DNA of 64,000 nucleotides, taken from Hysterangium stoloniferum (taxonomy: Eukaryota > Basidiomycota > Agaricomycetes > Hysterangiales > Hysterangiaceae). Position numbers and translations under genes: made by a program. The stretch spans positions 3,100,001 through 3,164,000 of the forward strand of contig WHVD01000001.1 of NCBI GenBank assembly GCA_015178975.1. Direction: 5' to 3'. Shown here piece after piece: positions 12,403-23,906 of the stretch; the first letter of the stretch is position 1, and each line of letters opens with the position of its first letter. The notes beneath the pieces were generated by a model. That model was not told where the DNA came from and did no database searches. It worked only from the letters and a program-made list of their open reading frames with translations.

Positions 12403-13261
12403 GTGTAAGTTGTGACTTGGTATACCGGGGCTTTCGAGGACATCTAGTAGGGGGAGGGCATATCATCTATATCATGTACCCATCATGTGGATACTTTCTT
12501 GAGATCATCCGTATGTTATAGCTTTTCTTGGATTCAAAGTTTGCTGCGTACAATCGTGTCATTAACGTTGGCATGGTACGAGGCTCTTCGCACTGTGTAG
12601 TAATAATAATTAAACATTAATACCAATTAAAGTTGGTGATTTTAGGATCACAATGAAGTCAGATGTGCGATAGGGAGTATAATATAATATATCTCACAAA
12701 CCATCTACCATAAAGGATAACCACATCCTTTCACGGGGAGGATTGTGCACTTAGGGCATTCGATACGGTTATACGGTGCAGTACATAGTTCAAGGATGAC
12801 CAATTGCTTTGGTCATCATCCAAGGTCTTCTATGGCACCACACCCTGAGTCTCACTGGCTGCTGGCATAGTTGTCCTTGACGTCGTCTATCACCACCTCA
12901 TTCTCACACCGTCAGATTGGAAAAAGATCGGACATGTTTCTTGATGCTGTAGCTAGCTAGGTATAAGCCTCTGGCGGTTGCAGTAATAGGCGTCTCAGTT
13001 CTAGCCACTCAAAACATCTCGGTTTCTCATCTCAGCCTGTGATTGTTCAAAGAATCGCAAATGGCAATAGTTTCTATCACAGCGATTCACCTGCTCGCAG
13101 TACAGACTCGGGAGCTAAATTACAGGCAGAAGTACATTGGCTAGTTCACCAAAACGGCCCAAAGAAAGAACGAGGAAGTAATGAGCCACTGGGCGACTAC
13201 ATATTTTCTACGATTATAAAGGAGTTCAAAGTTGTCAAGAAGGGCATTGTACAATTTGAAA
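12403..13261. other. Tail-to-tail intergenic region
   Basis: This lies between the 3' ends of the Smr gene (plus) and the bZIP gene (minus). It is AT-rich with ATTAAA/AATTAA-like words near 12606-12630. An open frame at 13039-13392 overlaps the bZIP 3' end on the other strand and has no recognisable content, so it is not called. Confidence 0.55.
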
Positions 13262-14208
13262 TCAATCATCACCGTCATGTTCTACCGATACACCCCTTGA
13301 CTGCTGAGTGTTGCCATTTTCTAGCGGCTTTTGGGAATTGTCTGTCGTATTTGGTGGTGCTTGAGCATGTGCTGCGCCTAAAGCAGCCCTGAGTGCGGCG
13401 TTTTCAACCCTCAGCTGGTCAACAAGAGCGCGACAGTCTTCCCATCTGCGGTTGGCCTCGTCGGCTGAAGCTAGGGCAGCATCGAGAAGCTGTGAGCGAG
13501 ATTCGAGAGCTTTGACGTGACTAGGGAACGAACGTGTGAGGGGGACATGGCACAGTACGAAAGATGAAGGAGAAACATACGCATCCCTACGTTCCCGGAA
13601 TGCCCTCTGAGCTTTGCGATTCTGTTCGGCTCGTTTACTTGTGCTCAGCTGCCTGCCACCAGAGACAGATGACGGGGAGCCCTCAGCGTTGGTACCATCG
13701 GCAGGAACGCTGCCGGGAGGTAGAGGAGGAACTGGATTACCCTGACTGTCCAAAGGGGGATGTTGGGCATAATAGGCTTCGTGATACGTGTGGGGTGGTG
13801 GTGGGGGGGTGGCAGCTGGTGGGGTTGGCCTGTCTGCTCGGGTGCAGGAGACTGGAGTTTTCGCTTGCGTGATGGACGGCTTGACGATGTCTCGGTAGCT
13901 GGGCCAGAAGTAGACTGTTGATTCTGCTGCTGATTTACTTGTCCTGGATCTTGTCCAGAAGTAGGAGGCGGAAGAATGCCTGCGTTGACATACGGAGAGT
14001 TGGCTGTCGGGATGCTGAGGTGAGCAAAATGGGTAAGATTATCTAATGAAAATAAATACGCACATCGCCTAGTGTCGTGGGTTGGCGGTGGTGGGTACGC
14101 TGCATAAGGTTGATGAGGGGGACCATCTTGAGGATTATACTGAGTGGGTGGTGGTGGTTGTTGAGGATGAGACGACATTGGAGGCGGATTCGCAGGAAAT
14201 CTATGCAT
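13262..14208 (-). CDS. bZIP transcription factor of the fungal AP-1/Yap type, frame broken once
   Basis: Three exons are supported: 14208-14060, 14014-13581 and 13520-13262. The N-terminus is rich in Pro and Gln. The basic region reads KRAEQNRKAQRAFRERR, the NxxAQxxFR pattern of Yap/Pap1 factors, followed by a heptad-repeat zipper (ALESRSQLLDAALASADEANR). The zipper exon joins the basic region through an intron that sits between Ala and His. The frame before a run of seven G (13803-13809, plus strand) does not match the frame after it. One extra base there would give a continuous protein of about 280 residues. This could be a sequencing or assembly slip in a homopolymer, or a real frameshift. 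Yap factors bind DNA and often control oxidative stress genes; that role is inferred. Confidence 0.8.
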
Positions 14209-14495
14209 TGATAATGGGTTGGGTGACTAAGATGGGGGTTACTTAACAAGGTTACTTAAACATGACGCTTCCCTTTTATCTGTCAGCGTCTTATTCTCCG
14301 CTCCGCACTCCGAACTTCCCACGACTCATCCTTTCCAGCTCCGACGCGCGCTTCCACTTCTAAACTCCGACCAACTGTGTTCGTCGTCCTCGCTGCGTCC
14401 ACCAGTCGTCAGCCTTTTCTCCCGTCTCTCATCTTTCCCCTATTGCCGCCCCCTTCTCACCCCTTTCCTATTCCATATTCTACACATTCCCCAAA
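14209..14495. promoter_or_regulatory. Shared upstream region of the bZIP and phosphatase genes
   Basis: This 287 bp stretch separates two divergent start codons. From 14330 to the ATG at 14496 the plus strand is strongly pyrimidine-rich (CT-rich tracts), which is common in fungal core promoters and 5' leaders. No defined element was identified. Confidence 0.5.
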
Positions 14496-16286
14496 ATGTC
14501 TAAAGCCCTCATCCCTCAAAAGGACGACCAGCCAGCCTCAATTCCCATAGATACATCAGCTACTCAGTCTGCAGGTATGACTCCAGATCTGAATCGGAAA
14601 CCTAGCAGGCAAGGTCTTCCAGAAGCAGAATCTGTACCAAACACAGAACGGCGGTCGGAGGATGGAAGAGTGAGTAGGAATGGCCACGCGTTGGGCGAGG
14701 ATCAGGGTGAGCAACAGGCAGCAGACACCCTCCTGCCTTCATCCAGCGCTGGCACTCAAGAAAACCCCGTTCTTGTTCCAGCTTCATCTATCAATCCATC
14801 TCTCGAAAAACCCATCGAGCTTTCGTCGACAAAGGCACCAGCCTCGCCATCCAAGTCCTCAGCGACAGCAAAGGTCAAGAGCACGCGTTCAAAGAGACCA
14901 TCTTTCCTTTCTCGTTTCTTCAGTGCACTTGTGCCTTGTATCGGTCCCTCGAAAGCGCATGCAGTCTCTGCTGGCGATAATGCCTCTGCTGCATCTCTCC
15001 ATGAAAAGCCAAATGATGAGAAGAGCAAAATCCAAGAACCTTCGACAACGAGCATTGGCCATACTGTCGAGGCATCAACAGCTACCATGATCGCCCCCAC
15101 ACCCCTTATTGTCCCTTCCAAGTACACGCCTCCCCCTTCGACATCTGGTGACCCGGACGCCATTGTTGTAGTACCCCCCTCCCCATCGCATCTGCTTTCT
15201 CGGGATGAAACCGCCGGTGTTACTTCCGGCGCTGTCCAACCTCCAGGTTCAACAGGATTAGAAGACCACCATGGTGAAGATCGCGAAAGCGAGCGGTCAG
15301 AATCAAATTTTACCGACGATGAAGAAGAGTCTCGAAATGTGCTAAGTCCCAACATTGGTGCCAGCGGTGCAATGGAAGGTGATGAATATGAGGACGAAGA
15401 GGATCGATTGATCATGAATGGTGGAGCGGGTATCCCCATCGGCCCTGTAAGTAAACTTTTTTGACAAAATGTTTGAGGTTTGAAGTACTTCACGTTTCTG
15501 CCGCTAACTACGTGTGATTTTATTTTCCAGGACGGTCTTCCACGACCATTACTCCCTCAGGTCGCCGCGCATCATTTAGGGCGAAAATGCCTCGTACTTG
15601 ACCTTGACGAGACACTAGTACACAGCAGCTTTAAGGTATGCCTGGGTGATGGGGGGACCTACAAGTTTACCCTTCCTGCGTTACTTCTTCGATGATTCCT
15701 TACATATCTTCTCACATTCCAGCTTATACCTCAAGCGGATTATGTAGTCCCTGTAGAAATTGATTATCACTGGCATAACGTCTATGTAATCAAACGACCC
15801 GGCGTCGACAATTTCTTAAAGCAGATGGGTGAGATATACGAAGTAGTCGTATTTACCGCCAGTCTCAGCAAGGTACGCGCACAGTGGGTCCTCTATACGC
15901 TCGTGACTCACACTGTCTCCCGTTAGTATGCGGACCCTGTGCTAGATAAGTTAGATGTGCACAAAGTGGTATCTCACCGGTTATTTCGGGAGAGCTGCTA
16001 TAACCACAAAGGCAATTATGTCAAGGTGCGTAATAAACTCACGATGAAATATTTATTATCTAATAATTATATCATCTAGGATCTCTCCCAATTAGGTCGA
16101 CCACCGACAGAGACAATCATCTTAGACAATTCACCCGCATCCTATATTTTCCACCCTAACAATGCAGTCCCAGTGTCGTCATGGTTTAATGACCCCCACG
16201 ACACGGAGCTTACCGACTTGGTGCCTTTCCTTGCGGATTTGACTCAAACGGCAGATGTGCGAGGAGTGTTGGACGGAGGCTTGTGA
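14496..16286 (+). CDS. Psr/NIF-type haloacid dehalogenase protein phosphatase
   Basis: Five exons, 14496-15446, 15531-15635, 15723-15872, 15927-16025 and 16080-16286, encode 503 residues. The first 317 residues are disordered, rich in Ser, Pro and acidic residues, with a short basic and hydrophobic patch ([17 protein letters not shown]). The last 186 residues form the FCP1-like (NIF) domain: [13 protein letters not shown] near residue 340 holds the DxDxT nucleophile motif, [15 protein letters not shown] the second motif, and [15 protein letters not shown] the third. Yeast Psr1/Psr2 are plasma-membrane phosphatases of this family involved in salt stress, and human SCP1-3 are relatives. The substrate here is unknown. 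The splice junctions sit at family-typical sites and no defect is seen. Confidence 0.9.
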
Positions 16287-17117
16287 CCAACGAGAGTTTT
16301 CATAGACCATTGATACCAGCACCTCCTCATCTTCTCTTCTTTTATGCACTCCTCGTGACACACTTGACTATACCATTGGGACCTCGCATTTCGCCTCTAG
16401 TATACCCTCGCATCATCGATAAAAACTGCCCTACACGCTGTCGACATAGCATCCGCACAGATTTCATCTTCCACGCGTCCTCTTCTTTGGCGTGTGTACT
16501 TTTTTTTTCAACATATTGTCTAAATTCGGACTTCTGCCAGCCAAGGTCTCTGACGCCCCCTCCCGTCGTCCACACGCCCTTTATTTAGCCCAGTTAATCG
16601 CTATCTATAGTTTTCCGCTGTCTAAACGTCTTAGCACATGCTATCCCTTCTTGACACCATCCCTTCTCTCCCAAGTTGTCCCATTAGTTCATATCTCCCT
16701 TTTCACGACTTGTTGACGGCGCACACGAAACACACAACCATCATGACCTCTCAACTTACCACAAGCAGGAGTTTCCGTTCTTACATTCCTATCTGTTTTC
16801 TGTTGTGTTACTCATTTGAGCATGTACATACAACATAGTGGCATCTGGTCTCTGGTCTCTTATTTACACCCTTTCATCTCCCTTGTTGTGAGGACCATCT
16901 CGGTTTGGACAAAAATAGCCGAGAACACTGCACTTTTTGGGCATGCACCACACGTTCAGGGACCGCAGCCAAAACTCCTGTGAATGGTACGCAGTATTTC
17001 ATTTCAAACACAGGAGAATAGGATAGGTACACATCCCAGTTGGGAAGGTCACGTTACTTTGGCTATACTGCTTATCTGTTCTGCACCCCTTTATGCACAC
17101 TCAGGCCAATGAAAGAC
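16287..17117. other. Tail-to-tail intergenic region
   Basis: This lies between the phosphatase 3' end (plus) and the coiled-coil gene 3' end (minus). The plus strand is pyrimidine-rich from 16310 to 16800. Small open frames here have no recognisable content. No gene is called. Confidence 0.55.
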
Positions 17118-19771
17118 TCACTCCCTCCTCCCCTCCCCAGCCCATGGGTTGAAAATGCCCCTAGGTCTGTGTGCATTATTGGGCGCCGTGATTGCTCCCC
17201 AAAGCGGCGATGAGCTATGCGAGCCGCCATGCGAGCCCCCGCTCCCCCCGCTGCCGTTGCTCGACACACGCTCCAGGCCTGACGTAATGCTCCCACCGCC
17301 GACAATCTCCCGACTCGAATTCATGCTCCCCGAGCCGAGTGCACGCTGCAGGGCCTCCCTCTCCGCGGGAGAAGGAGCGAATGCACTCTGGAGGGACGAA
17401 AAGAACGACCCTGCCAGAGAAAGCCGCGGGGACGATGCCTCGGGCGGGGTACGGTACCCAGAGACGGTCGTGGGCGCATTTGGGGGGAACACGTCTGCAT
17501 CAGTCGGGAGGTCCTCTATAGCAGCGGACTGGAGGTGAAATATACCCGCTACTGTAGGAATCTGGTGGGTCGACTTGGCTGATCGGGATGGCAGCGTAAA
17601 TTCTTTCGCGTCAGGGTTTAGCCCCCTCCTCTCCTTTCCAGAAGTGAACCATCGACGATGCCTAGATACTGCTGGAGAGGGTGAACGAGGACGCTGGATA
17701 ACACGACCTGCCCGAGCATCGAGGCTATCGTCAAACCGGATCGTACGTTGAGATTCATTCAGACCAACAAGTTCCTCCTTACGAAGAGACTCCTCATACC
17801 GAGGAAAATTGTGGGATCCATCCACGGGGGAGTATACTATATCTAACGCTGGGAAATACGGATCCGTCGGCGGGTGCTGCGCAGGAACATCCATGGAGTG
17901 CATGAGGCTACTAGGAATGAGCGATGCGCCGACTGGTGATAGCGGGCCAGGCGATACAGGTGACTCAGCAAAGGGACGAAATTGGGAAGGAGCATCTAAG
18001 CCAGCAGAAAGACCAGGAGTAATCGATAACTGTCCAGGTGAAGGAAGGGGACCAAAGCGATTGGGGGGAGATGTCCGGGAGGAAAGGGGCGGAGGCCATG
18101 ACGAACTCTTTGCCCTTTCTTTCCGTGCTTTGAGGTCTGCGATGCGCGCTGACTCGTCAGCAATTGCGCTCTCAAGCTCTCTTGCCTTCGCCGACAGCAT
18201 TTGCACTTCCTCCTCTGCAACTTTCAACTCTTCCCGCTTCACAACCAGCTCCCCTGTTACCACCACATGCTCCTCTTCTACTCTTTCACGCTCCCCTTTC
18301 ACGCGTAAGACCGTTGCCTCCATCTTCCGCTCCATTGCCTCTATATCTTTTCCCAGTCGTTCAATACGACTTGTTGTGCCATCTCGTTGCGCCACCGCCG
18401 CTTTATGTTTCTTTTCTGCGTCTCGTTTAAGCGCATCCGCCTGACGTCTTCGGTCGTCAAGCCCCTTTGTCTGTGCCTTTACATTTGCTCGTCCGGTATC
18501 TTCTTCCTTCTTCCTCACACGAGCAGCTGCAACCTCCGCTTCCAAAACAACGGTGGTGGCGGCGGAGGTAGTATGTACACTATTCAGTTGCGCCTGTAAC
18601 TCAGACGTTGCATTGCGGGCGAGATCTAGTTGTTGAATAAGATCTGCAATGATCGGCAATTGATCCTGGGCAGGCGATGACTGTGACGGGGGTAGAGCAC
18701 TCGTGGGCAGCAGTGGGCAAGACTGTGTTGAACCTGAGCTCTTAACCTTGCGGGTTTCCGGTGAGGGCGGGGGTCCTGGAACACGTCTTGCATGTAGGGG
18801 CAATGACGCCGACTTGGGCAACGGCGGCGGCGTAGTCGGACGGCGAGGAATACTAGGCACCTCTCGCTTTTGCGAGGTCAGCTGCGTTTGTAACAAAAGT
18901 CTGCCACGCAAGGCAGGCTTTGTGCGAACAATAAGGGCAGTAGGCGCCCGCTTAGAGGCGCCCGGCTTTGCAGTTTTGTCTGTGGTTATCTCTTCCTGCC
19001 GAGTCGCATTGGAACCAGTATCATCGAGACGTATTCGACTTAATTCCCTTTCACGAAGTGCGGCGTCGTCATGGGCAGCAAGCCGTACATGACGCGGTTG
19101 CATGTTCATCTCGAGACCAAGCCACCATCTCCCAAAGGCACCCACGAACCAAGCACCATGAGTAGAAGGGTTACTCCAAGAAATCGGTTTAGGTGGATGA
19201 GCATGAGCAGGAGCGGGTGAGGGCGTTGGTGCCACAGCCATCTCCACCGGCGAGACGATCGCAAAGGTAAGGACGGCGAAGCTCCGAAAATCGTAATTGG
19301 GGGTGCGAAGTGATACGGAAGCTTTGTTTGCAAAGTGGAAAACAATGGGGACATTTTCCGTCGAGTTCACCTGGCGATGGGAGGATTTGTTAGGCTTGCA
19401 AGTCCGTGTATCGTCGACCAAACGAGTGGTATTGCTGCATGTTGCGGTTTCCTCGTCGTAATCATCTGGATCGATGTTCTGCGCCTCACTGAGTCTTGAA
19501 AGGTGCTGACGAAAAGCAAGTTCTGTGAGGAAGGCGCGAAAAGATGCCTCAGATGGGTTGGTAAAGTAGGCTGATTTTGAGTGAGTAAATGTGGACGTAA
19601 GACCTGAAAAAAGCGAGATGAAGGATGCGCACCGATCAAGCCAAAAATTGCAACAAGAAAAGTTGCTAGGAGAATAGAGGGTAAATCAAGGACGTGAAAG
19701 ATGGATTTTGACCAGGCTAAAGGTATCCGTAGGGAAACAACGCCTATTCCACCTAAGGCGATGCCCATCAT
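17118..19771 (-). CDS. Membrane-anchored coiled-coil protein of unknown function
   Basis: Two exons, from 19771 to 19633 and 19570-17118, are joined in frame by a 62 bp intron and give at least 863 residues. The N-terminal 46 residues hold two hydrophobic segments (IALGGIGVVSLRIPLAW and SILLATFLVAIFGLI), so membrane insertion is likely. A conserved-looking stretch follows (SFRAFLTELAFRQHLSRLSEA). A long charged coiled coil spans about 360-535, and the remainder is Ser/Pro/Gly-rich and disordered. The same frame stays open upstream of the first Met to about 19948 with protein-like content (ALETYINGGHPPSSLSALSL), so the real start probably lies in an earlier exon that could not be placed. No family was recognised with confidence. 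Confidence 0.7.
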
Positions 19772-20122
19772 AAGTCGTATGGAGTCGGACGTCGTTGAGG
19801 ACGTCTTTGACTCTGGACGACGATGGGCAAGTTGAAAGAGTTGTCTAGACAGATTGTCTTCGACTGCTATATAAAGGGATAACGCCGACAGCGACGAAGG
19901 GGGGTGGCCACCGTTTATGTAAGTCTCAAGGGCCTTTTCACTCCGTTTAAAGGCTTACGTACGCGACCTAAAGGACTAATGAGAGGTCACGCGTCTGGCG
20001 CTGGTTGTTGATGGAAGCTATGTATTACTAATACTGGAGGGGTGGTAGTGATTGCACAAAGCAACTAAAAAACAGAACAAGACAAATGATATATGCTGTG
20101 GATGATATCCGATGTGTCCCCA

Positions 20123-20768
20123 TTATTGCTCCTTCCCTGCATCCGCTTTGGGAGGCTCCGCCGGCGGTGGCGTTTCTTCTAGGATCCTTGCTTCCGCCTC
20201 TATTCGTTCTCGTGCTCGGACTACTTTTGATAAAACATAATGTGAATATATAGGCCCTTTTGTCGCGCCCCGTGTCGGTGGCGCCGACTCTGCAGTTGCA
20301 GCGGATGGCGAGTTGACTGCGAACAGATGTTCGTAGTTCTGGCAACATGAATCAGACGCATAGCACAGCAACACCTCAATCTCGTCGACTCACTTTCAAT
20401 ACCTGCTCTATAGGCTCTCCCCGCTTTACATTAAGAATGAGATGCGCCTCGTCGACAGTCATGCGGTGGTCCCGTGTTAATTTATCCGTTAACGATCCTG
20501 TCTTTGCGTTGCTCACGCCGGCCACGTCCGACGAGACACCCTCTGGCCGGTGTTTAGTATCTGCAGAAAATGACACGGCATAAGCCAAGGATAAAAGCGT
20601 CAAGGATATCTTCACGCACTCCGTACGGCTTGCCGTCCAGCTTCAAATAGAGCCTTGCCGAGTATTTGTGACCCAACAATGAGAATTTGGATTAAGGCCC
20701 GTGGAGCAGACTATAAGGTGGTAATTAGCTTTTAGCCTCGCTCGATGACCGTGCAAAGAACGCACCAT
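20123..20768 (-). CDS. PAM16: Presequence translocase motor subunit Pam16 (Tim16)
   Basis: Four exons, 20768-20766, 20710-20620, 20560-20394 and 20338-20123, encode 158 residues. The first exon is just the ATG. The N-terminal hydrophobic segment (LIQILIVGSQILGKALFEAGRQA) is the usual Pam16 membrane-associated part. The degenerate J-like domain follows: LTRDHRMTVDEAHLILNVK, then EQVLKNYEHLF and LSKVVRARERIEAE. It lacks the HPD motif, as Pam16 always does. Pam16 pairs with Pam18 and tempers its stimulation of mtHsp70 at the TIM23 channel. The C-terminus carries a Pro/Glu/Lys extension. The ATG-only exon was chosen because the conserved N-terminus begins right after the acceptor at 20711. It is head-to-head with RPA43, with 104 bp between start codons. 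Confidence 0.93.
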
Positions 20769-20872
20769 GTGAAGAACACAGTTGCCACTTCAAAATTCAG
20801 AGAATACCACTCACGTAATCAGTTTTTCTAACCTGTTTTGATTCCGTCCAAAATACCGCACACTTGCTTGGA

Positions 20873-22455
20873 ATGCTCGCCCCTTCGTCTTCTCCTCGGA
20901 AACGCAAGCACCGCGATGAAGGCAGTGTTGGACCATCTACTAAAAAGCACAAAAAAGAGAAAAGGTCCAAGGAATCTTCAGAGTTCATCCTTCTACACGC
21001 CTCGTTGGCCGTGGCAATTCCTCCCGTCTTTGCATCGAACCCTGCACAGGGCGTAGAAGAGATGTTAGACTCTATGATAATGCGGTAAGGAAATTTTCTC
21101 TCTCATGCAAAGCCCGAATTGAGCGGCGAACTAGATATATCCCTACTCTGCGTGGTGTCGTTCTGACGCACTCGAACCTCCGCTTTCTCCAGTCAAAAGC
21201 GCGCATCCAGGATGATTGTCCCTATGCGATTTGCAACGTCGGGTTTGACGCTATGGTGTGGAGCCCACGTGTTGGCCACAAACTCAGTAAGTCCCTCGCT
21301 GCATTCTATGCCCGCACACCATCTTAGCATCCAACGCCCCTACCTCACCTTAGCCGGAAAGGTGATCCTCTGCTCTCCAGATCACGTATCGCTTCTCGTC
21401 GATCGCACATTCAACGTATCTATACCCCGCCATCACATACCACGGGCAGAGTGGATATTTGAATGGGGGCCGGCAGAGAATGATCCTGAGTATGGTGCGG
21501 CTGCTGCTGGAGCAGAGGGCGCTACGACGTTAGGGAGTGCTGTCGCTGATAAATCCGCCGATGTTGCGGATGTCGAGATGGTGGATGCAGAGCCCGCAGT
21601 GGATGGTGACGTTGGGGAAAAGGAGGAACCAGAAAACTTGGGTCGTTGGGTCCACGCTGTGACGGGGGAGCAGTTGGGGCCTACGCTGGATTTTATAGTC
21701 ATCGGGTATGTCTGCCAGCTCAATGGCTATATAGCATAGTATCTAATCTAATCATTTTTTTTCTCAGCTTGACAGTAGCAAATCAAATGCTATCTCTCAT
21801 TGGATCTATCCAGCCGGACCCCTTCTCACCTGAACATGTTCCGCCCGCACAAGAACAGTCGAAACATAATGAAGAGGATGATGACGAAGAGGCAGAGGAG
21901 GAAGAGGCCGAAGATTTGCAGGCTCTTGAAGATGGCGAAGCCGAGAGTAGTGACCCTGAACTCGATACGTTTGCAGAATTGGGGAAGAAAGCCGATAAAA
22001 TGGCTGCGGAGGAAGCAAAGAAAGCGGGGAAAGCAAAGAAACGTAAGGAGGTGGAGGAGAAGGAGAAGGAGAAGGGAGAGAGGGAGAAAGCGAAAACAAA
22101 CAAGAAACAGGTGAAAGCAAAGGATAAAGCTGACAAGAAGGAAAAGAAAGGAAAGGAGAAAGCGAAAGAGCAAACGGTCACTGTCATCCCAGCGAAGGAA
22201 AAACCAGCTGGCACCGTGAAAGCGAAAGAAAAGGAGAAAGGGAAGACAAAAGACAAGCTCATATCGACAAAAAAGAAAAAATCGGAAGATTCAGATGCGG
22301 AAAAGGTGGACACATCGAAGGATGACCATAAGCCTCTCCCTCCAACGGCCGACATAACCCCCGAGAAAGCCAAGGCAAAACGGAAGGCAGCTGATGAGGA
22401 TAAAAAGCCACGAAAGAAGAAGAAGCAGGAGGTCCTGACGTCGACCAGTGTTTGA
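20873..22455 (+). CDS. RPA43: RNA polymerase I subunit RPA43
   Basis: Four exons, 20873-21084, 21135-21286, 21354-21705 and 21768-22455, encode 467 residues. The N-terminal Rpb7-like tip domain reads EFILLHASLAVAIPPVFA, then GVEEMLDSMIMRYIPTLRGVV. The OB-fold part includes GKVILCSPDHVSLLV and FNVSIPRHHIP. The C-terminal 200 residues are extremely rich in Lys and Glu, consistent with a disordered nucleolar tail. In yeast, Rpa43 forms the Pol I stalk with Rpa14 and docks Rrn3. The Pol I call rather than Rpb7 or Rpc25 rests on the SMIMRYIPTLRGV-like segment and the large basic tail. All introns are GT-AG with agreeing phases. The upstream 104 bp must serve both this gene and PAM16. Confidence 0.9.
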
Positions 22456-23011
22456 GGAATGGAATGGGCACGATGATTTCAGCATCAAGTTTTACATGTC
22501 TGATGAGGGGGTTATCATATATTATGACTGTAGGAAAAGAATATCAGGATAGGACAGAACATATCTTTCAATTTACTGCACATATATAATAAATATCCCA
22601 TACAAGTACTATATAGTCTGCTAGTACCAAATTCCAAACTCCTGCCTAACAACCGACGAACAGTTCTGGCCGGTTCCCAGTCACACGCAACATCGGTCGC
22701 AATCCCTGATATTCCAACAAGTCCGCAGCCGCAACAGTCCGGAGATGTAAGGAATGACTAAATGTGCACAAGTGCGGTATGGATGAGGAGGAATGGGCAG
22801 GTGGGATGCATCTGCGCTTTATATTCGCTTTGGCCATCTGGCCTATATTTAAATGTTTCTTGCTCGTATGTATAATGTGTCTGCTACCCTGGTCCAATTC
22901 TATTTGTTACATTTCACATTCATCCTCTACATGTTCAATCACTCAACCTTCAGAGGGGTGGTCCTCAAGTAGGGCTATTGAGAGAAGTATAAGCACCGTG
23001 CCATACGACAG
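22456..23011. other. Tail-to-tail intergenic region
   Basis: This lies between the RPA43 and peroxiredoxin 3' ends. It is AT-rich with AATAAA-like words near 22588. No gene or repeat was recognised. Confidence 0.55.
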
Positions 23012-23906
23012 TTAATCAAGTGTGCACACCTTGTGGGTGGTGAAGTCAGGGAACAAAGTCTTCGCTTCGTCGTTCGTCACTGACGGATGGACAATGACAT
23101 CGTCGCCCTTTTGCCAGTTGACGGGGGTGGTAACGCGGTGCTTGTCGCCGATTTGCAGCGAATCGATGACACGGATGATCTCGTCCTGTTGGGCCGCTGT
23201 GAGCTACATGCAAGGGAAAGAACCCGACTGCTACGCACAAAGTTACGCCCAGTCGAGGCGGGGTAAGAGATCGTGAGACGGATGACCTTCTTGGGGTCGA
23301 TCACGAAGACAGTACGAACCTAGAGGATCAGAAAAGGTTCACTTATTAGCTGCTACATATTGGTGAAAGCGAGTCAGTTACAGTAAAAGGGAGGCCCTTG
23401 TTGTCACGGTTGGTGGCATCTTGGTAATCTAACATGTCATACAAGGCTGAGATCTTGCGGTCCGGGTCCGCAATCTAGCATACACCTCAGTATAAATGCT
23501 GCATGCTGCGCAAGAACGTGACGCACGATGGGGAATTGGACGTCAGTAGGACCGACTTTGCCACCATATTCATTGATATCCTGGATCCATGAATGATGGT
23601 CGTTGAGGTTATTCGCGGAGATGCCAATGACCTTGACATTGCGTTTCGCAAAGTCGGGAGCTCGACGAGCTACTTCACCTAGTTCAGTCGTGCACACGGG
23701 CGTAAAGTCACCGGGGTGAGAGAAAAGAATCGCCTGAGCAGACAATTGTGAGACAAAGAGTACGCATAAGAGACATGGGATTCTTGACAACATACCCACG
23801 AGGTGCCTATCCACTCGTGGAACTTGATGGTTCCAGCTGTAGTTGCAGCTTCAAAGTCAGGGGCGGTGCTTCCAAGACGGAGACGGGGGGCGGGGGCGTC
23901 GGACAT
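23012..23906 (-). CDS. 1-Cys peroxiredoxin (Prx6 class)
   Basis: Five exons, 23906-23796, 23733-23527, 23474-23382, 23319-23239 and 23203-23012, encode 227 residues. The peroxidatic motif [10 protein letters not shown] puts the catalytic Cys near residue 51. SHPGDFTP, the downstream [40 protein letters not shown] and the C-terminal arm with [16 protein letters not shown] are all typical of the Prx6/Prx1 group. A Cys near the C-terminus (KVCTLD) is outside the usual resolving position. The enzyme reduces hydrogen peroxide and organic peroxides. There is no clear mitochondrial presequence, so cytosol or nucleus is likely. All junctions are GT-AG and phase 0. It is the last conserved gene before the repeat-rich half. 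Confidence 0.95.
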
